Notes: generated by a model not told the origin, from the sequence alone. A DNA stretch of 42,119 bases from Acidobacteriota bacterium (GCA_903970255.1 CAJCHM010000014.1:1-42119); one strand, 5' to 3'; shown: positions 1 to 8,486, counted from the stretch's first letter. Translations and numbers: made by a program.

Positions 1-20
1 TAACTACTTAGAGAGATTCG

Positions 21-135
21 TCCGACAAATGAGTCCATAAGGTGATTTCTTTCCCTCCCCCCCTCTGTGACACAGAGGGGGGAGGGAAAGTGTTACCTAT
101 GTGATCGACTGAACCTTAGGTACGCATTTGTCGGA
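21..135. repeat. Nested inverted-repeat element at the left edge
   Basis: An 11-base inverted repeat (tccgacaaatg at 21-31, complement at 125-135, extendable with mismatches) encloses a second, nearly perfect hairpin. The inner arms are 49-69 and 71-90, about 20 bp long, with one extra C in the left arm. No coding sequence lies inside. The structure resembles a small non-autonomous element, but a strong intergenic hairpin cannot be excluded. Confidence 0.55.
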
Positions 136-203
136 TGAACCCATTTTTCTGACAAACTGGAAATTAAAGGAGGAACTGAGCGACGTAAGTGCTTGAATTA
201 GAG

Positions 204-249
204 GATAGCGGCAGTCGGATTTGGCATTCGACCCACGGATTATGATTCC
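204..249 (-). pseudogene. tRNA-Met 3'-part remnant (candidate att site)
   Basis: Positions 204-223 and 229-249 match 4363-4382 and 4389-4409 exactly. These are the 3' end, T-arm flank and anticodon arm of the intact tRNA-Met(CAT) gene, in the same orientation. The block between them has diverged, and no 5' half of the tRNA follows. This is what a tRNA-targeting integrase leaves at the far end of an integrated element, so 204-249 and 4363-4409 are read as the two attachment sites of one island. Confidence 0.75.
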
Positions 250-428
250 TTAGGCATCAATGACTTACAAATTTTAGCCACAGTTAACAACGCGATAAAC
301 AACGACTTAATGCAGTGATAAGATTGTCCAGTTTTGGGAAAGGTTGTGGTTTTTTGTCTTCATTTCCCCCAAAATTCCCCCAATTTGTATTTTGATCACA
401 AAGAATTGAAACTGATTGTGCGATAGGT

Positions 429-752
429 CTAACGTTTTGCTCGAGTTCGTCTTCGTGTCCTAGTGACCCTAAACAATGGAATTTTCCCTCGTTTTTGCTT
501 AGCCTCCCATAAGTTGACATCAGCTTGAAGGCCCACCCAAAATTCAGGAGATGTTCCCAAAGCATCGGCAAAATCCAAGGCAATTTCTTCTGTAATTGAG
601 CGTCTGCCATGAATGATTGCGCTTAGCTTCGGTTGCGTCCATGATCCACCAAGATGAAGAGCAAATTCTGTCTGAGTGATCTTCTTTGGAATCAAAAATT
701 CTTCCAACAAAATTTTTCCTGGAAGAGTTGGTTTTCTATTTGTTGGCAACAT
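429..752 (-). CDS. higA: HigA-type XRE antitoxin
   Basis: A 107-residue protein of the HigA/VapI antidote family, expected to neutralise HigB and repress its own operon. The N-terminus has the family pattern of a Pro-Gly-x-Ile-Leu segment followed by a Glu-Glu-Phe. A helix-turn-helix spans about residues 24-66, then comes the SPEFWVGLQ stretch typical of HigA. The C-terminal tail is unusually basic (about residues 94-107, mostly Arg and Thr). It lies 8 bases after the toxin gene on the same strand, in the toxin-first order characteristic of higBA. It sits in the island bounded by tRNA-Met sequences. Confidence 0.88.
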   Translation of the reverse strand: MLPTNRKPTLPGKILLEEFLIPKKITQTEFALHLGGSWTQPKLSAIIHGRRSITEEIALDFADALGTSPEFWVGLQADVNLWEAKQKRGKIPLFRVTRTRRRTRAKR

Positions 753-760
753 GGTTTTTC

Positions 761-1060
761 CTAATCATAATCAGTTATTTCTAATTCTAAAGCTCCAAGC
801 CTGTCTGAATCCCATTTGAAAATGATCCTATATTGATCATTAATCCTAATCCTATGCTTTCCATCAAGATCCCTCTCAAGCTTTTCAAGTCTATTATTAG
901 GACGCACCTTCAAACCATCCAATCGATGCGCTCTATTCAGGATATCAAGCTTTGTTTGAGCCTTTTCCCATAAAGCTGAGTGGAGCCGTTTTCTTGCCTT
1001 TTTTGAATTCACTCCGTTAAAGATGTTCTCTGTTTCTTTGTCTGCAAACGATACAATCAA
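761..1060 (-). CDS. higB: HigB/RelE-type toxin
   Basis: A 99-residue protein of the HigB (RelE superfamily) ribosome-dependent mRNA endonucleases. The start MIVSFADKETENIF and the later LEKLERDLDGKHRIRIND and QYRIIFKW blocks match the family order, and the length is normal. The reading frame begins at a TTG codon, with GGA about 8 bases upstream. The canonical HigB N-terminus begins right there, so TTG is the probable start. The toxin precedes the antitoxin with an 8-base gap, so the pair should be cotranscribed. No key region appears to be missing. Confidence 0.88.
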   Translation of the reverse strand: MIVSFADKETENIFNGVNSKKARKRLHSALWEKAQTKLDILNRAHRLDGLKVRPNNRLEKLERDLDGKHRIRINDQYRIIFKWDSDRLGALELEITDYD

Positions 1061-1080
1061 GATGAGATCCTTTTCATATC

Positions 1081-1109
1081 AATATACCACAACTCGATAT
1101 AATGAGCAA
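1081..1109 (-). promoter_or_regulatory. Possible higBA promoter
   Basis: On the minus strand, TTGCTC (1109-1104) and TATATT (1086-1081) are separated by 17 bases just upstream of higB. The -10 is good (5 of 6) and the -35 is poor (3 of 6). Confidence 0.4.
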
Positions 1110-1195
1110 CCTGCTGTCAATTTAAGTTAAAAGTTTTCTTGCATCGAATGTTTCCATCGATAGAATCCAGTAAAGGATCTTAGTTGGAGAATAGG

Positions 1196-1885
1196 ATGTT
1201 CAAGTGCCTAATTGTAGTTTTAAGTTTGTTCGGAATTGCTGTGAATCTACAGGCACATCAAGAGATTTTAGATATTGAGATTCTGAGTTGGAGCCCGCGG
1301 ATCATCCTTTTGCATAACTTTCTTAGCGAAGAAGAATGCCACCATCTTATTTCGCAAGCACAGCCTTTTCTCGCGCGCTCTCAGATCGTCGATGACAAAT
1401 CTGGAAAAAGTGTTCCACATGAAGGGCGCACAAGTAGCGGCATGTTTTTAGAACGCAGAGGTATTGATCCGATTATTCAACGGATCGAGGAAAGGATTTC
1501 CTATTTAACAATAATGCCGGTTAAAAATGGGGAAACTATTCAAATCGTCCAGTATGAACCAGGACAAGCATTCGCCCCTCATCACGACTATTATGAGCCC
1601 GGGTCTGTCGGAGGGCAAGTTGCGCTTAAAAATGGGGGGCAAAGGATGGCTACGCTGATCATGTACCTGAACTCCACGGAAAAAGGAGGGGAAACGGTTT
1701 TCCCTGCAGCTAATTTGAAAGTTTTCCCCAAGAAAGGAAATGCTATCCTTTTTTACAACTGTCAGCCTGATGGCAAAGAAGACCCTCTTAGCCTGCACGA
1801 AGGAGCGCCCGTTGTGAAAGGAAGCAAATGGATCGCGACAAAATGGATCCATTTTGAAGAATTTAAGCAACGATGGGAGAGATGA
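1196..1885 (+). CDS. Secreted prolyl 4-hydroxylase-like 2-oxoglutarate/Fe(II) dioxygenase
   Basis: The 229-residue product belongs to the P4H alpha-subunit type dioxygenases, which hydroxylate prolines using 2-oxoglutarate, O2 and Fe(II). Residues 1-20 look like a signal peptide. The catalytic core has the YEPGQ motif at 120-124, the H-x-D iron ligands H129 and D131, the distal iron ligand H201, and K211 in the position that binds 2-oxoglutarate. The ATG at 1196 was preferred to a TTG at 1184 because GGAG lies about 7 bases upstream and the signal peptide starts cleanly there. The gene stands alone, divergent from higBA. The substrate is unknown; an exported P4H could act on host or surface proteins. 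Confidence 0.85.
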   Translation: MFKCLIVVLSLFGIAVNLQAHQEILDIEILSWSPRIILLHNFLSEEECHHLISQAQPFLARSQIVDDKSGKSVPHEGRTSSGMFLERRGIDPIIQRIEERISYLTIMPVKNGETIQIVQYEPGQAFAPHHDYYEPGSVGGQVALKNGGQRMATLIMYLNSTEKGGETVFPAANLKVFPKKGNAILFYNCQPDGKEDPLSLHEGAPVVKGSKWIATKWIHFEEFKQRWER

Positions 1886-1948
1886 GAATGATTTAAGTCG
1901 TTTAATAATTTGGTCAATTAAGCTATCCTTGACTTGGTCTGATATCAT
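1886..1948 (-). pseudogene. Possible N-terminal stump of a truncated gene
   Basis: On the minus strand an ATG at 1948 follows a very good ribosome binding site (AAGGAG, about 7 bases upstream). It opens a plausible N-terminus (MISDQVKDSLIDQIIKRLKS). After about 20 codons the frame runs antisense into the P4H gene and stops looking like protein. The start resembles the N-terminal helix of small nucleotidyltransferases, but the match is too short to be sure. It is read as a gene cut off when its neighbour arrived. Confidence 0.3.
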
Positions 1949-2224
1949 AACATTCTCCTTTTGATTTTTGAAATGAGTTAAAAAGAAGAATTGTGATCTC
2001 AGACCTTTTTTATTTCATCAGCATTCTTTAATTAAACGCCTTTAAAATAATTTTTTATTAAAAACCTGACGGTTAAATAAAAGTCTTATAATCTGAATTT
2101 ACAGAACAGATGTTACACTACCCTTCTAAGGCTACCTTTGCCTTAAATGCTGCACTGTGCTTTTTACGTACCATTTTTATCCTCTATTTTTTAGAGGTAA
2201 AAGATTACATTAATTCCGCCTTTT

Positions 2225-2467
2225 TTGTGTCCAGTTTTGGCCAACCATTATACTGTAAAACGAGCGGGAATAAAAGATCTAAAATTCCATGACCTAAGAC
2301 ACGATCGAGCCTCGACCCTAGCCGCTGGAGGAGCCTCCCTCGCCCAGATTGCAGAATGCCTCAATCACAAGGATTTGAAAATGGTTAAACGCTATGCCCA
2401 CTTGACAGAGGGTAACATCGCAAATATTCTTCAGAGGCTTGACAGTGAGGTGTTTAATAATGTTTAG
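2225..2467 (+). pseudogene. Tyrosine recombinase (phage integrase) C-terminal remnant
   Basis: Only the last ~80 residues of a tyrosine integrase remain. The box II motif HDLRHDRAS and the final KRYAHL segment with the nucleophilic tyrosine can be read. The N-terminal DNA-binding part, the first catalytic arginine and the lysine region are absent, and upstream sequence (2100-2225) does not supply them in any frame. The fragment lies inside the segment flanked by tRNA-Met repeats and probably derives from the enzyme that inserted the island. Confidence 0.8.
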
Positions 2468-2514
2468 TCTGGCTAAAAATCAATGTAAAAATATAAATTT
2501 ACCTGCCTTAAAGC

Positions 2515-2579
2515 TGAAAAATCTTGCATTTTTAGTCATTTTTAAATAACATAAAGGGTAGAAAATGCAAGATTTTTCA
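2515..2579 (+). promoter_or_regulatory. 18-bp perfect inverted repeat over a putative promoter
   Basis: Arms 2515-2532 and 2562-2579 are perfect complements (18 bp) separated by 29 bases, ending 20 bases before the XRE-ImmA gene. A weak promoter-like pair, TTGCAT (2524-2529) and TAACAT (2547-2552) with 17-base spacing, lies inside. The likely role is an operator bound by the XRE domain of the downstream protein. A transcription terminator is an alternative, but neither arm is G+C-rich. Confidence 0.5.
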
Positions 2580-2598
2580 TGGGTAAAGGTGGCGCCAA

Positions 2599-3747
2599 AT
2601 GGATAAGATTTTTATAGCCAATAGGATAAGAGAGGAAAGGGAACGTTGCGGTCTTCGCCAGGAAGATGTCGCAAAACACATGGATTGGAATACTAGCAGA
2701 CATTCTATTGTGACAGAAATTGAGGCTGGTAAAAGGGAGGTTAAAGCATGGGAACTTTACAAACTAGCCCAGCTATTCCAAATAAAAACAGAAGATTTTT
2801 TCAAAGATGTTGCTCAAACATCCCCTCTAGTTCTTTGGCGTGAAAAACCGAAAGAAAATGCGATATTGAAGGAAAGGCAATTCCTACAAAGGTGCCAGGA
2901 CTATAATTTTTTAGAAGAAATATTAGGAAAAAAATTGCCAGTTCCCAGAGCTTTTCCCAGATACACACTAGACTTCAGTTCGTCCGATAAAAAATGGGCA
3001 GGTGATATTGCTGACAACCTTAGAAAAGAACTAAGTCTTGGTGACTTTCCGGTCAATGTTCTTGCTAAAACCCTTGAAGAGCATTATGGCGTAAGATTTC
3101 TACTCCTTACTCTAGGTAAAGGGGATAAAGACGGCTCAGCGGCTTGTACGGTGGATCATTTTGGGCCAGCCATTCTTTTAAATAGCGACGAATGCACTAC
3201 AAGGCAAACGTTTAGTATTGCACATGAGCTATTTCACATGATTACTTGGGATAAAGCTCTTTTTGAGAAAATTTTACTAGACCATAACCTTTACAAAAAA
3301 AATGAACAATTAGCCAACGCATTTGCAGCCAGTCTATTACTTCCAGAGGATGGACTTAGGCAGCAAATGCGGCACTTGAATGAGGAAGATTCAATTCAAT
3401 ATGCAACCATCTTGGCAATTGCAAGGGAATATGGTGTTTCCGTCCAGACGTTGTTGTATCGTCTTGAATTCTTGAAACTAGTCGATCAAAAATTCGTTGA
3501 GAAAAGTTTAGCCGATCCCCTGCTTCAGTCCCTGAATAGAGAAAAAGGACGTAAATCTTCTGGCGATCAAACTACCATCGGCGATAGATTCGTAAGGATT
3601 GCTTATTTAGCATATCAATTTGGCAAAATCTCTCGCAGTCGTTTTGCTAGGCTGATGAACTGTTCTCTGACTTCACTGGAAGGATTCCTTGCTTCCCACG
3701 GATTAATGGAAATTGATAATGAAGAAACCCGACTTAGTCATTCTTGA
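2599..3747 (+). CDS. XRE regulator fused to ImmA/IrrE-type zinc metallopeptidase
   Basis: A 382-residue protein. Residues ~6-66 form an XRE helix-turn-helix and residues ~150-290 an ImmA/IrrE (COG2856) peptidase domain. The zinc motif HELFH is at 209-213, and E236 in NEQLANAFAA fits the third ligand. Such fusions commonly regulate mobile elements or act as antitoxin-like partners. The 3' end overlaps the following PIN-like gene by 29 bases, so the two are translationally coupled. The start at 2599 has AAAGGTGG about 6 bases upstream. An 18-bp inverted repeat directly upstream suggests autoregulation. It lies in the tRNA-Met-bounded island. Confidence 0.85.
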   Translation: MDKIFIANRIREERERCGLRQEDVAKHMDWNTSRHSIVTEIEAGKREVKAWELYKLAQLFQIKTEDFFKDVAQTSPLVLWREKPKENAILKERQFLQRCQDYNFLEEILGKKLPVPRAFPRYTLDFSSSDKKWAGDIADNLRKELSLGDFPVNVLAKTLEEHYGVRFLLLTLGKGDKDGSAACTVDHFGPAILLNSDECTTRQTFSIAHELFHMITWDKALFEKILLDHNLYKKNEQLANAFAASLLLPEDGLRQQMRHLNEEDSIQYATILAIAREYGVSVQTLLYRLEFLKLVDQKFVEKSLADPLLQSLNREKGRKSSGDQTTIGDRFVRIAYLAYQFGKISRSRFARLMNCSLTSLEGFLASHGLMEIDNEETRLSHS

Positions 3748-4246
3748 TGCGAATGTTGTTATAGATGCTCATAGGGAAAATTATTGGAACCCTCTGATTC
3801 AGGGACATAAAATCCACCTTCCTGCAACTGTCGTTCGTGAGGAAGTCCAATATTTTGACGCCGGAAAGAACAACAAAAAAGGGATCCAATTAAAATCATT
3901 GATTGACAATGGGTTGATTTTTGAAATTGCTGCCACACTGGATGATGAAAAACACCTGCAACGTCTTGTCAAACCTCACTTCTTACAATCATTTGATCCC
4001 GGAGAACGGGAAGCTCTAGCTTTGCTAATCACAAATCGCTACAAAGATTTCCTCTTCTGCACTGGTGATAGGGCCGCTATAAAAGGCTTGGGAGTCCTTG
4101 GTCTGAGCAACAGAGGAATTTCCGTAGAAAAATTGTTAGAAAAGATCGGTATAAAGAAAAATCTTAAAAATCATTTCACAGAAAACTGGCTTCGACAGCA
4201 GCTAACTCAGGGATTTCAAGAAAGAGATCTGTGGGGTTGCCAATGA
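3719..4246 (+). CDS. PIN-like domain protein, probable toxin partner
   Basis: A 175-residue PIN-like protein, probably a ribonuclease. Acidic residues occupy expected positions: D10 in ILDANVVID, E98 in DPGEREALALL and D117 in CTGDRAAIKG. Starting at 3719 (ATG) rather than the in-frame TTG at 3713 gives a natural N-terminus. The gene begins inside the 3' end of the XRE-ImmA gene. The pair resembles COG2856-PIN modules predicted to be toxin-antitoxin systems. The function is inferred from the fold and partner only. Confidence 0.72.
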   Translation: MKKPDLVILDANVVIDAHRENYWNPLIQGHKIHLPATVVREEVQYFDAGKNNKKGIQLKSLIDNGLIFEIAATLDDEKHLQRLVKPHFLQSFDPGEREALALLITNRYKDFLFCTGDRAAIKGLGVLGLSNRGISVEKLLEKIGIKKNLKNHFTENWLRQQLTQGFQERDLWGCQ

Positions 4247-4364
4247 TTGCTGTTTTTTGTTTCTGATTCCCCCAAATTTCCCCCAAAATGGCAAAAAAGT
4301 GGTAAAAATCAAGAAATATTTTGTTTTACTTTAGCAATGAATTTGTCTATGAGAATTGGGTAGA

Positions 4365-4438
4365 TAGCGGCAGTCGGATTTGAACCAACGACCCACGGAT
4401 TATGATTCCGTTGCTCTAACCAACTGAGCTATACCGCC
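4365..4438 (-). tRNA. tRNA-Met(CAT), elongator
   Basis: A full cloverleaf is readable on the minus strand. The acceptor starts GGCGGTA and pairs with TGCCGCT (some G-U pairs). The anticodon stem ACGGA/TCCGT holds the loop ATCATAA with anticodon CAT, and the T-arm is normal. The start GGCGG and end GCCGCTA resemble elongator tRNA-Met of other bacteria. Ile(CAT) with lysidine cannot be fully excluded. The 3' half is duplicated at 204-249. Confidence 0.9.
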
Positions 4439-4447
4439 GAAAGAAAA

Positions 4448-4520
4448 TAGCGGGGGAAGGATTCGAACCTCCGGCCTTTGGGTTATGAGCCCAACGAGCT
4501 AACCACTGCTCCACCCCGCG
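4448..4520 (-). tRNA. Initiator tRNA-fMet(CAT)
   Basis: Initiator hallmarks are visible: the first base C cannot pair with position 72 (U), and the anticodon stem carries three consecutive G-C pairs (TTGGG/CCCAA) around the loop CTCATAA. The acceptor CGCGGGG and the T-arm are intact. It lies 9 bases from the tRNA-Met gene on the same strand, so they are probably cotranscribed. Confidence 0.92.
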
Positions 4521-4642
4521 ACAAGTGCTTAATAACGAATCCGAGATTCTATGACACATGCGATTAAAGCACAATCAGCATTTTTAAGGACCCTTCGGTT
4601 TTTCTCTTTGAAAAGGGTTCTTTTCCTAGAGGGATCCCCTTT

Positions 4643-5914
4643 TTAGTCGGTTCTGAAAATCTTTTCAAAGGTGCGCGATGTTGCCCCCTGAACGGATTGG
4701 GAAAGCCTTTCGCAGGCTTTTGCATATTGGGCGTGAAGGGAGGGAGTTTGAAGGATTTTAAGCAGAGCTTGGGGAAGTTCTTCAAGTGTTACTTCTAGGC
4801 CGGCCTGTGCGGTTAAGACTTGCTCCTTGAGGTCGGGCTGGCCGTACATATGGGGGCCGAAGAGCACGGGAACCTGATACATCACAGGCTCGAAGATGTT
4901 GTGCCCTCCGATGTGGGAAGTGAAGCTTCCTGCTACGATGGCAACGGTTGCAATCTGATAGCATGAATTGAGCAGACCCATGGCATCGATGAGAATGAGG
5001 GGTTCTTTGCATTGCTTTTCAGAATAGCGGGAAAAGGGTAATTTCTTTGCGTTGAGGAGTCTGGCTACCTCGTTAAATCTTTCTGGGTGGCGTGGAACTA
5101 GAAGCAGTTTAAGGTTGGGAATTTGTTTCCAGAGGGGGTCTAGAGCGGAAATCAACCAATCCTCTTCAGGGGCGTGTGTGGAACCAATGACTACAACAGG
5201 GTCTGTATCTTTGATATTTAAAGTGCCCAGAAATGCTTCTTTTTCGATGGTTCCCATTTTTTGTAGGAGGATGTCGAATTTGAGGTTTCCCGTTACAAAG
5301 AGTTTCTCTGGAGGGATACCGATCGAAAGGAAGCGTTTAAGATAAGCTGGGCTCTGCACGCAGAGAATATCGAATAGAGAAAAAAGGCGATCTGCAAAGA
5401 AAGGGATTTTCTGAAATCGTTTAGTGGATCTTTCGGAAACCTTTCCATTGACAAGCGCTACTTGTGTTCCCCTCTCCTTGGCAATTTTGAGGAGATGATA
5501 CCAGAAATCGCTCTCGGATAAGATGAGGGTGGTTGGGCGCACTCTATTCATCATGCGTCGGATTGCTAAAGAAAAGTCGAAGGGAAGAAAAAAGTGTGCT
5601 TGAGCGCTTCCCATGCTGCGTCTAGCTTCTGCCTGCCCTGTCTCTGTTGTGGAGGAGATGACGATGGCAGCATCTGGATACTGCTTTTGGATCTTCTGAA
5701 ACAGAGGGATAACAGCCCTTGCCTCCCCCACAGATACTGCATGGATCCAGACCACCCTCTGCCCCCTTTTTGGAGAAAATGAGGGTAAGGTAATCCCAAG
5801 TCGCGCTTTAAGGGAATGACGGTACTTTCCAACCACAAACCACTGCCATAACAGTTTTGGCAGGGAAAGGATCATGAGCACCGTCAGGCCAACGTCATAG
5901 AAAAAGCTAAACAT
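4643..5914 (-). CDS. waaA: Kdo transferase (3-deoxy-D-manno-octulosonic acid transferase)
   Basis: A 423-residue GT30 family enzyme that adds Kdo from CMP-Kdo to lipid A precursors at the inner membrane; chlamydial versions add several Kdo residues. An N-terminal hydrophobic segment (about residues 5-25) anchors it. The WIHAVSVGEA block near residue 50 and the late GGHNIFEPVMYQVPVLFGP block are GT30 signatures. Length is normal. Its ATG overlaps the leuS stop by 8 bases, so translation is coupled. waaA-leuS adjacency is also seen in Chlamydia. A loose hairpin follows (4588-4620) without a T-run on this strand. Confidence 0.95.
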   Translation of the reverse strand: MFSFFYDVGLTVLMILSLPKLLWQWFVVGKYRHSLKARLGITLPSFSPKRGQRVVWIHAVSVGEARAVIPLFQKIQKQYPDAAIVISSTTETGQAEARRSMGSAQAHFFLPFDFSLAIRRMMNRVRPTTLILSESDFWYHLLKIAKERGTQVALVNGKVSERSTKRFQKIPFFADRLFSLFDILCVQSPAYLKRFLSIGIPPEKLFVTGNLKFDILLQKMGTIEKEAFLGTLNIKDTDPVVVIGSTHAPEEDWLISALDPLWKQIPNLKLLLVPRHPERFNEVARLLNAKKLPFSRYSEKQCKEPLILIDAMGLLNSCYQIATVAIVAGSFTSHIGGHNIFEPVMYQVPVLFGPHMYGQPDLKEQVLTAQAGLEVTLEELPQALLKILQTPSLHAQYAKACERLSQSVQGATSRTFEKIFRTD

Positions 5915-8486
5915 CGCACACGATACTTAAGAGCTTGTTGGGCACATAGATCACTTTCGTAATCGGTCCTGTCAGGTGTTTTGCGATATTTGGCTGTGTT
6001 TTGATAAAGGAAAGGAGCTCCTCTTCCGCTGTATCTTTGGGAAGCATCCACTTGCCCCTCATTTTTCCGTTGACCTGCACAACGTACAACACTGTATCGT
6101 CGGTGAGGTATTTTGGGTCATAGGTTGGGAATGGGAGATAGGTGAGGCTTTCTTTGCCGCCCATATGTTCCCATGCCTCCTCTGCAATGTGGGGTGCAAA
6201 CGGATAGAGCACTTGGGTGAACATTTTAAGCACGCTCTTGGGGTATTTGGACATCGGAGTGATTGCATTCATAAACTCCATCATCTTGGCAATGGCAGTA
6301 TTAAATTGCATCGCTTCGATATCTTTTTCCACATTGTGAACAAGGCGATGGCCGATCTTAACTGCTTCTTCTGTTTCCTCCTCTGTTACTTTATCTGAGA
6401 GGATCAGATCGTAAAAACGGTTGAGAAAACGTCTGCATCCAGTGACTGCATCTGTATTCCAGACCTTTTCTTTATCAAAGGGACCCATGAACATTTCATA
6501 CATGCGCAATGAATCAGCGCCAAAATCTTCGAGCATGTCATCGGGTGTTACGCCATTGAGCTTGGATTTTGACATCTTTTCGACCTGTGACTTTAATTCT
6601 TCGTTAGTTCCTATCTGAAGAAATTTCCCTTCCACCTCGCGCACCTCATTAGAAGGCACATAACCCCCATCGGGATGTTGATAAGATCTAGACACCAAAA
6701 GCCCTTGATTGCGCAGTGTCTGGAAGGGTTCGCTCGTGCTGACAAGTCCGCAGTCAAACAGAACTTTATGCCAAAACCTGGCATAGAGAAGATGAAGAAC
6801 GGCATGCTCAACTCCACCTACATAGAGGTCGACTGGCATCCAATAATTTTCCTCTTGAGGCCCCCATGCTGCAGATGTGTTGTGGGGATCGCAAAAGCGC
6901 AAATAGTACCAACAAGAGCCTGCCCATTGCGGCATCGTGTTGGTTTCTCTTTTTGCACTGCGCCCTGTTTTAGGATCGATGATTTCAACCCAGTCTTTGA
7001 CTTTTGCAAGGGGGCTCTGTCCTGAGGCCGAAGGCTTAAAATCTGTAAGTTCTGGAGGGCAAAGAGGGAGCTCATCGATATCGAGCAGGCGCCTGGACCC
7101 ATCTGCAAAATGAAGAATAGGAAAGGGCTCCCCCCAATAACGCTGCCTAGAAAATAGCCAGTCTCTGAGTTTATAGTTGATGGTACGCTCCCCTCTTTGG
7201 TGTTGTTCCAGCCATCCGATCACGCTATCTTTTGCCTCTTCAATTTTTTGCCCATCAATAGAGAAATTCTCATGGGAGCTGTTCATGGCAAGTCCTGTTT
7301 CTTCCCAGCACCGTTTTCCGCTTAGAACTTCTAGTGTGATATCTTCTGCTTTTAGTCCCTCTGGGATCAAATCGGGATGAGACTCAACGTCGGGAGAGAT
7401 CACAGGGAGGATGGAGAGGTCAAATTTTTTGGCAAACTCAAAATCTCGAGCGTCGTGGGCAGGCACGCCCATCACAGCACCTGTGCCATAACCCATCAGA
7501 ACATAGTCCGCCACCCAAATGGGGATTAGGCGATCGTTCACGGGATTGATCGCGTAGCTGCCTGTCCATACGCCTGTTTTTTCTCTGGCAAGGTCGGTTC
7601 TCTCTAAGTCGCTCTTGGATGCAACTTTTTTTCTATACGCTTCGACATCAGCTCTTTGCTGATCTGTTGTGATTTCAGGGATAAGGGGGTGCTCCGGTGC
7701 TAGGACGAGATAGCTAACGCCAAAAAGGGTATTTGGACACGTTGTGAAAACAGAGATTGCCTTTGCACTTTTTTTCTCAAGGAAGGCAATTTTAGCGCCC
7801 ACGCTTCTGCCAATCCAATTGATCTGCAGCTTTTTTAAATGATCGGGCCAATCGATCAAGTCAAGATCTTCAAGTAACCTATCGGCATACGCTGTGATTT
7901 TTAAAATCCACTGCCTCAAGGGGCGCCTTTCGATCGGATATCCCCCTTCTTTCGACTTTCCATTCTCTACTTCTTCATTTGCAAGCACAGTGCCAAGGGC
8001 TGGGCAAAAATTGACCAACACCTCTGCCTCGTAGGCCATCCCTTTTTCATAGAGCTTAGTAAAAATCCATTGAGTCCATTTATAGTACTTGGGATCTGAT
8101 GTGGCAATTTCGCGGCTCCAGTCATAGCTAAATCCAAGCGCTTTGAGCTGGCGGCGATAGGTGTTTATGTTCTGCTCAGTGGTTATTGCAGGATGAGTGC
8201 CTGTGCGGATGGCATATTGTTCAGCAGGAAGTCCAAAGCTGTCCCATCCCATCGGATGCAGAACATTGAATCCTTTTTGTCTCTTGTAGCGGGCCAAAAT
8301 GTCGGTTGCAGTGTATCCGGTCACATGGCCAACATGAAGTCCAGCCCCTGATGGATAAGGGAACATGTCGAGAATATAGTATTTGGGCCTGGTAGGATCG
8401 ACATAGGCTTTAAACAGCTCCCTATCCTCCCAAATTCTTTGCCACTTTTCTTCTATCCGCTGATGATCGTATTTAGGTTTTTCCAT
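5907..8486 (-). CDS. leuS: Leucyl-tRNA synthetase
   Basis: An 859-residue class I synthetase that charges tRNA-Leu. The ATP-binding HIGH variant HVGH is at 51-54, preceded by FPYPSGAGL. The KMSKS loop lies near residues 636-640, and an editing (CP1) domain lies between, with the usual GTGAVMGVPAHD stretch. The ATG at 8486 has AAGAAGGA 6 bases upstream and was chosen over an in-frame TTG at 8492. It is the first gene of a two-gene operon with waaA. The sequence is complete, with no frameshift. Confidence 0.97.
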   Translation of the reverse strand: MEKPKYDHQRIEEKWQRIWEDRELFKAYVDPTRPKYYILDMFPYPSGAGLHVGHVTGYTATDILARYKRQKGFNVLHPMGWDSFGLPAEQYAIRTGTHPAITTEQNINTYRRQLKALGFSYDWSREIATSDPKYYKWTQWIFTKLYEKGMAYEAEVLVNFCPALGTVLANEEVENGKSKEGGYPIERRPLRQWILKITAYADRLLEDLDLIDWPDHLKKLQINWIGRSVGAKIAFLEKKSAKAISVFTTCPNTLFGVSYLVLAPEHPLIPEITTDQQRADVEAYRKKVASKSDLERTDLAREKTGVWTGSYAINPVNDRLIPIWVADYVLMGYGTGAVMGVPAHDARDFEFAKKFDLSILPVISPDVESHPDLIPEGLKAEDITLEVLSGKRCWEETGLAMNSSHENFSIDGQKIEEAKDSVIGWLEQHQRGERTINYKLRDWLFSRQRYWGEPFPILHFADGSRRLLDIDELPLCPPELTDFKPSASGQSPLAKVKDWVEIIDPKTGRSAKRETNTMPQWAGSCWYYLRFCDPHNTSAAWGPQEENYWMPVDLYVGGVEHAVLHLLYARFWHKVLFDCGLVSTSEPFQTLRNQGLLVSRSYQHPDGGYVPSNEVREVEGKFLQIGTNEELKSQVEKMSKSKLNGVTPDDMLEDFGADSLRMYEMFMGPFDKEKVWNTDAVTGCRRFLNRFYDLILSDKVTEEETEEAVKIGHRLVHNVEKDIEAMQFNTAIAKMMEFMNAITPMSKYPKSVLKMFTQVLYPFAPHIAEEAWEHMGGKESLTYLPFPTYDPKYLTDDTVLYVVQVNGKMRGKWMLPKDTAEEELLSFIKTQPNIAKHLTGPITKVIYVPNKLLSIVCDV

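Noticed and set aside
284-610. 108-codon frame on the minus strand near the left end
   Set aside because: It runs antisense/out of frame through higA and has no family pattern; higA is clearly the real gene.
2110-2292. 60-codon frame before the integrase stump
   Set aside because: Hydrophobic and unrecognisable, with no ribosome site; it does not extend the integrase homology.
4588-4620. Hairpin after waaA as an intrinsic terminator
   Set aside because: An 8-bp stem with a 17-base loop and no T-run on the relevant strand; too weak to annotate.
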